Assembly (NCBI GenBank): GCA_016125455.1
Contig: WGLS01000030.1
Location: 54,175 to 118,174, forward strand
From: Alphaproteobacteria bacterium
GTDB lineage: Bacteria > Pseudomonadota > Alphaproteobacteria > Caulobacterales > Parvularculaceae
DNA length: 64,000 nt
Direction: 5' to 3'
Numbering within the stretch: the first letter of the stretch is position 1; each line of letters starts with the position of its first letter. Both the position numbers and the translations under genes were made by a program. The notes beneath the pieces are model-generated. The model had not been told where the DNA came from. It saw only the letters and a program-made list of their open reading frames with translations, and did not search any database. Of the stretch, positions 19,244 to 28,046 are shown piece by piece.

Positions 19244-19699
19244 TCATGGCAATGGCTCGCCGATCAATTCAGGCGAATATGCCTGATGGCACGACAAGCA
19301 GACGCCATAGATCTGGCCACCGGCGTCGAACAGGTCCTGCTCGTTGCGGGAGTCGGCGGCGGCGCGCGCAACGCCCGATGCAATGACAAGGCTCTCGGAA
19401 ATCGCGACCCACTCGCCATTGTCGATAGCGTATAAAGGGTCTTTCAACTTCTCCGCCGCGGCGGCCAGTTCATTCGCCTTTCCGGCAACAGCTCGCCAAC
19501 CTTCGTCCGTCGTAGGATAGAGAGACTCTTCGCCTGCCGCTGTAATGACGTAGCCCGCTGCGTCCCAGATGCCCTCGGCGGCGGGCTCCATTTCCTCGGT
19601 CATCAGCCGGTGGACTGCGTCGAGCTTCGATGTCTCCGCGCCGCACCCAGTCATGACCGTAATCACGGCGACGGCGGCGGCGCACTTATTCCGCGTCAT
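19244..19699 (-). CDS. Lipoprotein cytochrome c' / c556-like protein
   Basis: The 151-residue product has a lipobox (VMTGC, Cys19) and a single C-terminal haem motif CLSCH at about residues 134-138 followed by QAY. That C-terminal placement is typical of four-helix cytochromes c' and c556. It should be membrane-anchored in the periplasm and accept electrons from the haem-containing PQQ dehydrogenase encoded immediately upstream. Its ATG at 19699 lies inside the dehydrogenase coding end (14-bp overlap), indicating translational coupling. An upstream in-frame start at 19825 would put untypical sequence before the signal peptide and is rejected. Confidence 0.85.
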   Translation of the reverse strand: MTRNKCAAAVAVITVMTGCGAETSKLDAVHRLMTEEMEPAAEGIWDAAGYVITAAGEESLYPTTDEGWRAVAGKANELAAAAEKLKDPLYAIDNGEWVAISESLVIASGVARAAADSRNEQDLFDAGGQIYGVCLSCHQAYSPELIGEPLP

Positions 19700-21746
19700 T
19701 GCTGGCTCCAAGTCTGAAGGCGACAAGAACGTTGCCGGGCATCTGCCCGAACAGAGAATAGCCCGACTGGACGAACAACATGTCGTCCGCGAGCTGAACG
19801 CCTGCATTGTCAATCGCGCCGCCATGGGCCTTCACGCCATTGGCCGTATCGAACGGGCGTTTGGTCTCGAACGACCAGACCTCGCCGCCATCAAGGGCGT
19901 CGTAAGCGATGATCCGGCCATCAAGAGCGCCGACGAAAACAAGATCGTCCGTACTCGTTGGCGCGGCGGAGTAACCGAAGAAGAAGCTGCAATCCGGCCA
20001 GGCTTCCTGATTCGACTGGTGCTCAAGGAATGTTTTCTTGCAGCCGCGCTCGGCCTCGGCGCGCCAGAGAATTTCGCCGCTGTCGAGGTCAAGGGCCGTC
20101 AGGCCCGGGCGGGGGGCATATCCCGGCAATGGATAAGGTGGATCGCTCGCGGGGGCGTAGACCCGCCCGTCCGCAACGGAAATCCCCCAGTGCACGCCGC
20201 CGAGGGGCGAGCCGGCGCTTACCTTCGTGCGCCAGATCAGAGATCCGTCAGCCGCATCCACGGCGTGAACGTCGCCTGATTTCTGGCCGCCGATCACCGC
20301 CTTTCGTCCGTCGCCAAGCGTCGCGAAGACGACGGCCCCGCCAAAGTCGTAGTCCGGACCTTCCGTTTCCGGACAGTTCGGCCCGTCAGGGCGCAGCGGA
20401 TGACAGGCCATGTTGAACGTGTCTTCGGCGGTCGCCTGATAGGTCCATACCCGGGTGCCGTCGGCGAGGTTGATGGCGATAATCGCGTCGCTCGTATCGG
20501 TCGCGGGGGCCGAGGTGTTCTCGCCTGTGCCGACGTAAACGCGGCCGGCGTCTGCGTCGATCGCGGGCGTGGTCCAGACAGGCGCTCCCGACGGTCCCCA
20601 CAGCTGCGTGCCGACGGCGGAGACGCCGGTCTGGCGCGCCGGCTCGGTCATGTGGGCGGCCCATAGACGTTCGCCGGTCCGCACGTCGTGGGCCGCAACG
20701 GCGCCATGGCTCTTGCAGCATTCGTGAGCCGGATTCATTGCTGCGGCGACGTCCATTGACGACAGAGGGACGATAATGACGTCATTATGCTGAACAATGC
20801 CGCTCGTGCTCATCGATTCCGGAAAAAGCCCGGCCGCAGCGCGCCAGCGGATATCGCCCGTGACGGCGTCAATGGCGAACGCGTCGGCCCTGGCGGTGGC
20901 TCCGAGAATGACGGGCGCGGCGTCGATGCGGCCGAGAGAGAGCGGCGCGCGGATCGGTTCATCGAACGTCTGGCGCCATTTCAGGCAGCCGGTCTCGCGA
21001 CCGAGGGCGAATACGTCGCCCGCCATCGTGGCGAGGAAGACAGTATCCTTCGTAATGACTGGCTGGGCCCGCGTCTCCGACACGCCGGGCAGGCCGAACG
21101 CCCACGCAACCTCAAGATCGGCCACATTTTCACGATCGATTGACGTCGCCGTTCGGGTCGCATGCCGTGAATTCGCCGCGTCAAGCCCCCAGCGACTGAC
21201 TGGCGCGTCCTTGACCGTAATTGGATCATCCGAACACGTTGGCCATTCCTGCATCGAAGCGGTCGCGCCGTCGTCGCCCGAGATAAATGCGACCAGCGCG
21301 GCGATATCCTCCCTTGCGAGGTCCTCCGCCTGAGCTTTCATTTTCCCGGCCGTTAGCGCGAATGAGATCTGGCCGCTGCTCATCGTGCGAAGCCCGGCCA
21401 GCGTCGGCGTGCGGACGTCCGATCCCGCCTCATGGCAACCGGCGCAGGCTCGTTCGTAGACTGCCGCGCCCAGGCCTTCCCCGTCCGGCAAGACAAGAGC
21501 GTCCGTTGTCGGATGGTCGGCTGTGCTTGAAGCGGCAACGACGCGGGCGGGGGAAGACGGCGCATCGTGCAATCCGACGGCGCCGTCGTCGTCTCGGGCG
21601 CAGCCGGCAAACGCCGCCGCGAGCATCGCGGAAAGATATCGCGCGGCAAGGACGCCCTGCCTCGGTCGCGGCGTCTGTCCGATGGCGGCGACGCGCCGCG
21701 CGCAACCCAGTCTTTCGTGCATTGTGTCGCCCCGCGCCCGATCCAT
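19686..21746 (-). CDS. Quinohaemoprotein dehydrogenase: N-terminal cytochrome c + PQQ propeller
   Basis: The 686-residue product is a predicted periplasmic lipoprotein (lipobox AFAGC, Cys49). A cytochrome c domain (CAGCH at residues 101-105; distal Met candidate in AGKMKAQ) precedes an eight-bladed PQQ-type propeller. Tryptophan-docking-like repeats appear at intervals (GDVFALGRETGCLKW, GDVHAVDAADGSLIW, LTALDLDSGEILW, GRIIAYDALDGGEVW). The haem-first arrangement resembles polyvinyl-alcohol dehydrogenases rather than methanol or glucose dehydrogenases, where haem is absent or C-terminal. The substrate is probably an alcohol, but no oxidised-PVA hydrolase gene is adjacent. No PQQ biosynthesis genes are in the window. 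The start could also be the ATG at 21722. Confidence 0.85.
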   Translation of the reverse strand: MDRARGDTMHERLGCARRVAAIGQTPRPRQGVLAARYLSAMLAAAFAGCARDDDGAVGLHDAPSSPARVVAASSTADHPTTDALVLPDGEGLGAAVYERACAGCHEAGSDVRTPTLAGLRTMSSGQISFALTAGKMKAQAEDLAREDIAALVAFISGDDGATASMQEWPTCSDDPITVKDAPVSRWGLDAANSRHATRTATSIDRENVADLEVAWAFGLPGVSETRAQPVITKDTVFLATMAGDVFALGRETGCLKWRQTFDEPIRAPLSLGRIDAAPVILGATARADAFAIDAVTGDIRWRAAAGLFPESMSTSGIVQHNDVIIVPLSSMDVAAAMNPAHECCKSHGAVAAHDVRTGERLWAAHMTEPARQTGVSAVGTQLWGPSGAPVWTTPAIDADAGRVYVGTGENTSAPATDTSDAIIAINLADGTRVWTYQATAEDTFNMACHPLRPDGPNCPETEGPDYDFGGAVVFATLGDGRKAVIGGQKSGDVHAVDAADGSLIWRTKVSAGSPLGGVHWGISVADGRVYAPASDPPYPLPGYAPRPGLTALDLDSGEILWRAEAERGCKKTFLEHQSNQEAWPDCSFFFGYSAAPTSTDDLVFVGALDGRIIAYDALDGGEVWSFETKRPFDTANGVKAHGGAIDNAGVQLADDMLFVQSGYSLFGQMPGNVLVAFRLGASNDAE

Positions 21747-21909
21747 TCCCGACAGACTTGCCCGGATAAACTAGCCGGATCGCCGAGAGTTTGTCCAAAG
21801 CCAAACCCACCGACGACAGGGCCGCGATTCGCCTGTGATCGATCATTGACAAGTCGGACCGGTCCTTGACACTCGATCGCGCGAAAGAATGAGCTTCGAC
21901 GGGGATTCG

Positions 21910-22878
21910 ATGAAACGAGCAGGGTCGATTTTCGGATTGGCGGGCGCTGCGCTTGCTGTCGTCGCGGCTAGCGGCTGCGACGGAACGCCCGCCTCGGGGA
22001 CAGCCGCGGAATCGGTAAGCGAGACGACGACTGAACCAGCGGCGCCGACCGATGCGGCCGTCGGAGCGGCGTCAGAAACCGACGACAGCGCCGACCAGTC
22101 CGCCCCGGCGGCGCCCGACGCAGGTTTTGCGGCCGGCGGCCTGCGCGACCTGAACGGCGTCTGGCGCGCCATGGGGCGGGCAAACTTCGACCTTGAAGCA
22201 CACCACGCGCGCCATGCCCTGCAGCTTGTCGAAGGGCCGATGGGCCCATTGCCGGACAAGCGCGTCGTGGCGCTTGGGGCCGTTGGCGCCGTTCCCGCCG
22301 GGCCGGGCGTCGTCGTTGGCGACGAAATTCCTTATACTGCCGAAGCGCGCCAGATTCGTGACGAAAATCGTGCGAACTGGATCGACCGCGACCCGGAGAT
22401 TAAGTGCTATCTGCCCGGGGTGCCGCGCGCGAATTACATGTCGCACCCGTTCCAGATCCTTCAGAACAGCGATCAGACGTTGTTTGTCTACGAGTATGCG
22501 AACGCCGTACGGAACATCAATCTGGTGGATCCGGGCGAGGCCCCTATCGAGTCCTGGATGGGCCAATCCTATGGTCGCTGGGAAGGCGATGCCTTCGTCA
22601 TCGAAGTGACGGCGCAGAACGGGCAGACCTGGCTCGATCGCGCCGGCAATTTCACGACGCCAAACCTCAAGGTCACGGAGCGACTCACGAAAATCGACGA
22701 CAGCCACATCCGCTATGTGGCGACGCTCGAGGACCCGTCCATCTACACGCGCCCATGGCGGATAGAGATGATCCTCTACCGGATGATGGAGGCGGACGGA
22801 TCGCTTCAGGAATTCAACTGCGTCGAGTTTGTCGAAGAACTCATGTACGGGCATCTGCGCAAGGAGCGGGTTCAATGA
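21910..22878 (+). CDS. Secreted lipoprotein of an uncharacterised family, paralogue of next gene
   Basis: The 322-residue lipoprotein has a lipobox (AASGC, Cys23) and an Ala/Thr-rich linker (about residues 24-75). A beta-rich domain begins at LNGVWRAMGR. Conserved-looking segments are CYLPGVPR, HPFQILQ, YGRWEGDAFVIEVT and KVTERLTKID. The last two are shared with the following gene (GRWEGDTLVVETT, KVTERFTRV), so they are paralogues. Related proteins are common in acidobacteria and sphingomonads, without assigned function. The start at 21910 is chosen because it begins the signal peptide (MKRAGS); 21889 is possible. The stop overlaps the next ATG (ATGA). It is divergent from the PQQ dehydrogenase operon. 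Confidence 0.75.
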   Translation: MKRAGSIFGLAGAALAVVAASGCDGTPASGTAAESVSETTTEPAAPTDAAVGAASETDDSADQSAPAAPDAGFAAGGLRDLNGVWRAMGRANFDLEAHHARHALQLVEGPMGPLPDKRVVALGAVGAVPAGPGVVVGDEIPYTAEARQIRDENRANWIDRDPEIKCYLPGVPRANYMSHPFQILQNSDQTLFVYEYANAVRNINLVDPGEAPIESWMGQSYGRWEGDAFVIEVTAQNGQTWLDRAGNFTTPNLKVTERLTKIDDSHIRYVATLEDPSIYTRPWRIEMILYRMMEADGSLQEFNCVEFVEELMYGHLRKERVQ

Positions 22879-23954
22879 CCCATTCACGGCGTCTGACGGC
22901 GGCTGCTGTCGCAGCGTTTATTGGGGCGATGGCATCGAGTCCGATCCTTGCGGCGCAGGAGGTCGACGCCGAAGGGAATGTGGGGAATGCGGGCGTCGCC
23001 GCGCCGGCCGTCGCCTATGAGCCGCCGCGGATGCCGGACGGGACGCCCGATATGCAGGGCATCTGGACAAACGCCTCAATTACGGTGCTGGAGCGGCCGG
23101 ACGGCGTCGAGAACCTCGTTCTTTCCGACGCTGAGGCGGCGGCGGTTCTGACGGCTACTGACGAGACCTTCCAGTTGTCGGAAGACGCCAAGCCGACGGA
23201 CCCCGATGCGCCGGCGCCGGAAAAGGGCGATAATTCAATCCGCGGAAGCGGCGGTTACAACACGTTCTGGACCGACTTTGGCGACCAGATGGGGCGCGTC
23301 AAGGGCGAGTGGCGCAGTTCATGGATCGTCGATCCGGCGAATGGCAAGCTGCCCTGGTCGCCCGCCGGCGGCCAGCGCGCGACAGCGTACGCGGCGCGCT
23401 ACCGCAGCTTTGACGGACCGGAAACGCGACCCGCCGCTGAGCGTTGCACGATCGGTTTCGGGTCCACCGGCGGCCCGCCAATGCTCAACGTGCTTTACAA
23501 CAACCACTACCAGATCGTGCAGACGCCCGAAACAGTCGCCATCCTGGTGGAGATGAATCACAACACGCGCCTGATACGGATGAACGACGAGCATCGCCCG
23601 AAGGCGCTGCGGGGCTGGCTCGGCGACAGCATCGGCCGCTGGGAGGGCGATACCCTTGTCGTTGAGACGACAAACTTCCATCCCGACGCCAGCATGCGCG
23701 GCGCGATCCGTCATCGCCTCTTCATGACGCCGGAAGCAAAAGTGACGGAGCGATTCACAAGGGTGGCCGAAAACGAGATTCTCTATGAATTCGTCGTCGA
23801 CGATCCGGAGGTGTATTCGCAGCCATGGCGAGCCGAGATGACGTTGCGCAAGGATGAAGGGCCGATCTACGAATACGCCTGCCATGAAGCAAACTATTCA
23901 TTGCCGAATATCCTCGGCGGCGCGCGCCGCGAGGAAGCGGCGGCGTCGGAATAA
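22875..23954 (+). CDS. Secreted protein of an uncharacterised family, second paralogue
   Basis: The 359-residue exported protein has a signal peptide ending near ILAAQE. The body contains PDGTPDMQGIWTNA, the family hallmark ERPDGVENLVLSDAEAAA, YNNHYQIVQTPE, WLGDSIGRWEGDTLV and an aromatic C-terminal strand segment (EYACHEANYSL). The family is widespread in environmental bacteria and carries no known catalytic motif. A beta-sandwich carbohydrate- or lipid-binding role is only a guess. ATG at 22875 overlaps the upstream stop by four bases, so the pair is translationally coupled. The DUF6152 gene follows after 19 bp. Confidence 0.78.
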   Translation: MTHSRRLTAAAVAAFIGAMASSPILAAQEVDAEGNVGNAGVAAPAVAYEPPRMPDGTPDMQGIWTNASITVLERPDGVENLVLSDAEAAAVLTATDETFQLSEDAKPTDPDAPAPEKGDNSIRGSGGYNTFWTDFGDQMGRVKGEWRSSWIVDPANGKLPWSPAGGQRATAYAARYRSFDGPETRPAAERCTIGFGSTGGPPMLNVLYNNHYQIVQTPETVAILVEMNHNTRLIRMNDEHRPKALRGWLGDSIGRWEGDTLVVETTNFHPDASMRGAIRHRLFMTPEAKVTERFTRVAENEILYEFVVDDPEVYSQPWRAEMTLRKDEGPIYEYACHEANYSLPNILGGARREEAAASE

Positions 23955-23973
23955 GTCTGGAGGAACGCAGGAA

Positions 23974-24468
23974 ATGTCTCAACGATCCGGAATAATCGCC
24001 ATCGCCCTGACGGCGGCTGCAGTGATCGGCGTCGGCGGCGGCGCACTTGCGCATCATGCGTTCTCCGCGGAGTTCGACGCCGACGCGCCCGTTCTCCTGA
24101 AAGGCAAGGTAACCAAGGTCGAGTGGGTTAACCCCCACGCGTGGATCCATCTCGACGCCATCGTCGACACGGGCGACGGCGAGGCGGAAGGCGGGGCGGC
24201 CAACGGCGAGGCGGAAGCCTGGATGGTCGAAGGCGGCACGCCGAACACTCTCCTGCGGGCGGGCCTGAATCGCAAATCGCTGGAAATTGGGGCCGACATC
24301 ATCGTGCGCGGCTACCAGAGCAAGGACCGCCTTTGCGAACCTGCGTGCAAGGCAAACGGCCGCGACATCACGTTTGCGGACGGGCGCAAGATATTCATGG
24401 GATCGAGCGGCACCGGCGCGCCGAGAGATGGCGCTGATCCGCGCGAACGCGGCGGACGAGAGCAATGA
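23974..24468 (+). CDS. DUF6152-family periplasmic protein
   Basis: The 164-residue protein has a signal peptide (AIALTAAAVIGVGGGALA) directly followed by the family hallmark HHAFSAEFD. KVEWVNPHAWIHLD and the C-terminal IIVRGYQSKD match DUF6152, an OB-like beta-barrel family of unknown function. The His-rich N-terminus after signal cleavage (AHHAF) could bind metal; this is inference. A short low-complexity insert holds two direct copies of GGCGAGGCGGAA (24178 and 24208). A good Shine-Dalgarno sequence (GGAGG/AGGAA) precedes the ATG at 23974. It is the last gene of the three-gene operon, which converges on the copper monooxygenase gene. Confidence 0.85.
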   Translation: MSQRSGIIAIALTAAAVIGVGGGALAHHAFSAEFDADAPVLLKGKVTKVEWVNPHAWIHLDAIVDTGDGEAEGGAANGEAEAWMVEGGTPNTLLRAGLNRKSLEIGADIIVRGYQSKDRLCEPACKANGRDITFADGRKIFMGSSGTGAPRDGADPRERGGREQ

Positions 24469-24602
24469 CCGCCTGATTGTCGCCCTACATCAGGAACAAA
24501 GGGCTCGGCCGAGCATGGGCGGGCCCATTGTTTTGGTCGCTTTGCGCAAGCTCATTGATTAGGGCGCGCTTGCGGGTGGAGTGAGCAGGGCAGCGTCGAC
24601 GC

Positions 24603-26765
24603 CTAGCGGTCGCCGCCGCTTGAGCCGTCATCCCCGCCTCGATCGGCCGCGGCTTCGCCGGCGTCGGCGCGACGCTCGCGGGCCATCTGTGCGCCGCGAA
24701 ACTCTTTGAGGGTGAGGGCGCCATCGCCATCCCGGTCCATCGCGTCGAAGCTCTTGCCGATCTGCTCGCCAAGTACGCCGCGTAACTCAGCCTTGGTAAG
24801 GATGCCGTCGATATTGTCGTCCATAGCGCCGAAGTGCTGGCCGGCGCGAAGCAGCGCCGAGTAGTGGTCCTTGCGGTCGCTCGTCGTTTCCTCTTTCCAG
24901 CGATAGTTAAAGGCCGTGAACAGCATTTCTTCGTGGCTTTGTTCGCCCCAGAGCACCGTTGCGTCCGGATCCGGATTGGCGGGGTTCGCCGCCGAGTTGT
25001 CGTAGATATAGTCCGCGATCAGCTTTGATCCCGCCGGCACTTCGACCGGTTCGTCGAATTCGTAAGCGCGCTGCCAGTTGAAGTCATATCGCGGCAGGGA
25101 AATCAGGAGCTTCTCCTCGCCGTTCGGATACCGCAGCCGCGCATTGGCCGAATATCCGCGATAATGCGCATGCGGAAATATATCCACGAGCACCGCGTCC
25201 GCCGGAAATTCGATATAGGCGGTCTCCTGGTGGCGCCCCTCATTCGGCGGAATGACGATCGACACGTCAATCACGACGGCGTTGCGGTTCATCAGTTCCG
25301 GCGTCTCGTCGTGGAAGTAGAAGCCGATTTCCGTTTCGTCGACGACTTCCTTGCCGTAGGGCGTGTAGTGCATCTGGAAGCCGATCGCGCCGCCTGCCGG
25401 GAACGGCGAGCCCGAGCCATCGGGTTGCACGTTGGATTCCGCGCCGACGGCGTAGCCGCCGGTCGAGGCGATCCAGCGGTCGTTGTAGCCTTTGCCGTCT
25501 TCCGGCACTTCCGGCATGTAGCCCGACAAAAGGTGGTGGACGGTTTCCCGAGAACCTACCTTCACGGTCGTCGCTTTGAGCCACTTATCTTCCGTCAGCG
25601 GATTTTCGATCACCGGATAGGTATAGTCGACAATGCCTGTCGCCGGGACCGTCTGCTTTGGCAGTTTGAGGACAAGGTCAGGCTCGCCAAGCGGCCACTC
25701 GGGCGCCTTAAGATCGAGCGCCGCGAGCGGGTCGGGCCCGTCGCCGCGCGGCGCGCCGGCCTCGATCCAGTGCACAAGGGTCTTGATCTGTTCGGATGAC
25801 AGGCTTCGATCGTGCTTGAACTGCCCGACTTCCGGGTCGGCGTGCCAGGGCGGCATGCGATCGGTGCGAATCACCTGGCGCATCATCGGCGCCCAGCCTT
25901 GAATTGTTTCATAGTCGGTCATCGCCCACGGGCCGATGCCGCCTTCCTGATGGCATTCGACGCACTTGCCCTTGAGAATGGGCGCAATGTCAGCCGTGTA
26001 CGAAATATTTGCATGCTGCTGGCGTCGGTCCCGCTGCGGAAAGTTGACGAGGCAGCCTGGCGTCAGGGCCGGCGCTTTCGTTGTGACGGGTTCGCCGGCG
26101 ACCATCGCGGCGAGGACGTCCTCAACATAGTGATTGTCCGCTTCAGCTTTCTGGCGCTCATAGGTCAGCCGGTCATTAAGCGGGCCGTGATAGGCGACCT
26201 TGAAGCCCTGCGCCGGGTCGAGCACGAAGACTTCGGCGGTCCGCTCTACGCCAAGTGATTCCCCGATGATCTGGTGGTCGTCCATCAGGATCGGGGTCGC
26301 GTAGCCATATTCAGCGGACTCTTCGGCGACTTCGTCGCGAGAATCCTGAAGGTTCGAGTTGATCAGGTAAAACGGGACGCCCGCCGCGGCGAACTTCTCC
26401 CGCAGACGCTGGAACTCCGGCATGGCGGCGCGGACAATCGGGCAGCCATTGCCCTGGGTCATCAAGACGACCGCCGGCGCTTCGGCATGGTAGTAAAGCT
26501 CGTGGGACGCGCCCTTGTGGTCGACCAGGCGGAAGTTCTCAACATAGTCCGGGACCACGGGGCGAGTTGCGCCTGTTGGCGCCATCGCCGCGTCATTGCC
26601 CATCGCATGGCCAGCGTGGCTGTCCGCGGTCCCGCTTGCGATCTCGGCTGGAGTCGCCAACGCAAGCTTTTGCGCTGCAGCATCGGCGCCTTCGCCGCCC
26701 GAACAGGCTGAAAGCGCGATGCACGCGGCGCCCATGAAAAGGGTGGCTGTGATTGAGGCTTTCAT
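24603..26765 (-). CDS. Mosaic lipoprotein: thioredoxin fold + cytochrome c + copper type II monooxygenase + EF hands
   Basis: This 720-residue lipoprotein (LSAC, Cys21) joins four modules. A thioredoxin/AhpC-like domain (about 75-230) has a single-Cys motif, GNGCPIV. A cytochrome c domain (about 255-345) has CVECH and distal Met in DRMPPW. A PHM/dopamine-beta-monooxygenase-like domain (about 380-635) has VHHLL, MHYTP and PHAHY, matching the HH, H and HxH copper ligands, plus SHEEML supplying the Met. Two C-terminal EF hands, DDNIDGILTKAE (about 645) and DRDGDGALTLKE (about 676), precede a disordered tail. All copper ligands appear intact, so periplasmic hydroxylation with internal electron delivery is plausible. 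The substrate is unknown. It converges on the DUF6152 gene. Confidence 0.88.
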   Translation of the reverse strand: MKASITATLFMGAACIALSACSGGEGADAAAQKLALATPAEIASGTADSHAGHAMGNDAAMAPTGATRPVVPDYVENFRLVDHKGASHELYYHAEAPAVVLMTQGNGCPIVRAAMPEFQRLREKFAAAGVPFYLINSNLQDSRDEVAEESAEYGYATPILMDDHQIIGESLGVERTAEVFVLDPAQGFKVAYHGPLNDRLTYERQKAEADNHYVEDVLAAMVAGEPVTTKAPALTPGCLVNFPQRDRRQQHANISYTADIAPILKGKCVECHQEGGIGPWAMTDYETIQGWAPMMRQVIRTDRMPPWHADPEVGQFKHDRSLSSEQIKTLVHWIEAGAPRGDGPDPLAALDLKAPEWPLGEPDLVLKLPKQTVPATGIVDYTYPVIENPLTEDKWLKATTVKVGSRETVHHLLSGYMPEVPEDGKGYNDRWIASTGGYAVGAESNVQPDGSGSPFPAGGAIGFQMHYTPYGKEVVDETEIGFYFHDETPELMNRNAVVIDVSIVIPPNEGRHQETAYIEFPADAVLVDIFPHAHYRGYSANARLRYPNGEEKLLISLPRYDFNWQRAYEFDEPVEVPAGSKLIADYIYDNSAANPANPDPDATVLWGEQSHEEMLFTAFNYRWKEETTSDRKDHYSALLRAGQHFGAMDDNIDGILTKAELRGVLGEQIGKSFDAMDRDGDGALTLKEFRGAQMARERRADAGEAAADRGGDDGSSGGDR

Positions 26766-26845
26766 GCGCTTTCTCTCCCTCGGCAGCTATCGATCGACGC
26801 AAATGCAGTCGCCGCTTAATCAACAGACTAAAGCGAAAGCAACGA

Positions 26846-26863
26846 AATCGGAAACACCCGATT
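26846..26863 (-). terminator. Candidate terminator hairpin
   Basis: A perfect 6-bp inverted repeat AATCGG / CCGATT flanks a 6-base loop. Read on the minus strand it lies downstream of the small membrane-protein gene and is followed by the moderately T-rich TCGTTGCTTTCGCTTTAG. The T-run is broken, so confidence is modest. Confidence 0.38.
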
Positions 26864-26959
26864 GAAGTTGTGCTAGCGCTCGCCGGTGGACGTGATGAGT
26901 GACGCCGCGTCAGGATGCTTGAATAGGGTTCTCGAGATGGCAAGGCGGGCCCGCGCGCC

Positions 26960-27310
26960 CTATCGAGTCGGCCACAGGGCAAAAAACATGCAGCCGGCGG
27001 CCAGGGCGTCCGCCGCTGAAATGGCGGCATAGGCCCAGCCCGGCACCGCGCCCCCGCCGCCGGAAAACCCGAAGGACAGCACCGCGCCAATCAGCAGCGC
27101 CGGAAACATAAGGAAGGCGAGCCAACGCGCGCCACGGAACAGCCCGAAGGCGGCAATCAGGTAAATCAACCCCGGCGGCGCCAGCCGCACGCCCTCCGCG
27201 GCAAAGCCGCTTGTCGCGCTCGCGATCAGGTGAAGAACGCCGGAAATCGCGACGAGCGCGGCCGCCGCGCGCATCATCGCGCCAGCCGGTGACGTTCCGC
27301 TTTCGGACAT
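26960..27310 (-). CDS. Small four-helix membrane protein
   Basis: The 116-residue product has four hydrophobic segments (AAALVAISGVLHLIAS, PPGLIYLIAAFGLF, WLAFLMFPALLIGAVLSF, AYAAISAADALAAGCMFFAL) and no recognised family motif. The ATG at 27310 is chosen because GGAGGG sits five bases upstream; the TTG at 27322 would place the start on the ribosome-binding site. It follows the IorAB-cytochrome operon on the same strand by 67 bp and may be co-transcribed. A quinone- or cytochrome-related membrane role is only contextual. Confidence 0.7.
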   Translation of the reverse strand: MSESGTSPAGAMMRAAAALVAISGVLHLIASATSGFAAEGVRLAPPGLIYLIAAFGLFRGARWLAFLMFPALLIGAVLSFGFSGGGGAVPGWAYAAISAADALAAGCMFFALWPTR

Positions 27311-27377
27311 TCGTCCCTCCAACTTTTCGCTCTATCGCGGCGGCCATCGAGTGGCCGCCGATTCATTCTGCTGACGT

Positions 27378-28037
27378 TCATTCACCAGGGCAGGGCATGC
27401 CGGCGGCCGTCCACATCACCATGTCGTCGAGATGCGCCTGCATGGTTCCGGGCGCGGGTTCGCGCCCGCCGCCTGGATTGAAGCCCCACGTGATGAACGC
27501 CTTAATCTGCGCGTCATGGACGATGTGCTCCACGAGGCCGGCCCCGTCACGGCCGCCGTTGCGCTCCGGGTCGCGGATCTGTCGGCAGACATCAGCGCTG
27601 TCCTTGCCGAACCAGGCGAATTCAACCGGGGCCAGCATCCAGGTGAGGCCGGCATGAGGCGCCGCATGCGGATGATCGTTCGGCGCCGTCGACTGGATGT
27701 GGCAGGTCCCGCAGGGCAGGGACTCCGCGCCGATCCGACTCGCGCCGGCGTTTATGTTCATCCCGTGGGGCCGCGCCTCGCCATAGGACGGGCCCGACCA
27801 CATGGGCGTATTGCTGTCATCGACATGGCAGTTCGAACAGCGCGGATGGGAGACGACCGCGTAGATATTCTCCCAGGCGGCGAGCCCTTCGTCCTCGCCG
27901 ACCTCGCCTTCCGGCGAGTTGACGACGAGATCGATCGCCGCTGACGGGTCTCCATCGCCATGGGCGTAGGCGAGGCCGGCGCCGGCAAGTCCGAGGATGG
28001 CGGCGATGGCGAAGGCGAGGCGTGATCGGGTCATCAT
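27378..28037 (-). CDS. Dihaem cytochrome c, IorAB partner (copy 1)
   Basis: The 219-residue periplasmic protein has a signal peptide (LAFAIAAILGLAGAGLAYA). It carries two haem motifs, CSNCH (about residue 69) and CGTCH (about residue 109). A conserved C-terminal half follows, with ADVCRQIRDPERNGGRDG, HDAQIKAFITWGFNPGGGREPAPG and a final CPGE. A closely similar protein follows the second IorAB set at 39.2 kb. It is nine bases downstream of the molybdenum subunit gene, so it is the likely electron acceptor carrying electrons from the enzyme's 2Fe-2S clusters to the respiratory chain. Confidence 0.88.
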   Translation of the reverse strand: MMTRSRLAFAIAAILGLAGAGLAYAHGDGDPSAAIDLVVNSPEGEVGEDEGLAAWENIYAVVSHPRCSNCHVDDSNTPMWSGPSYGEARPHGMNINAGASRIGAESLPCGTCHIQSTAPNDHPHAAPHAGLTWMLAPVEFAWFGKDSADVCRQIRDPERNGGRDGAGLVEHIVHDAQIKAFITWGFNPGGGREPAPGTMQAHLDDMVMWTAAGMPCPGE

Positions 28038-28046
28038 CTTCCGCCC

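Noticed and set aside
21846..21871. Two TTGACA hexamers 20 bp apart upstream of the secreted-paralogue operon
   Set aside because: Neither has an acceptable -10 hexamer at 16-18 bases, so they were not called as promoters.
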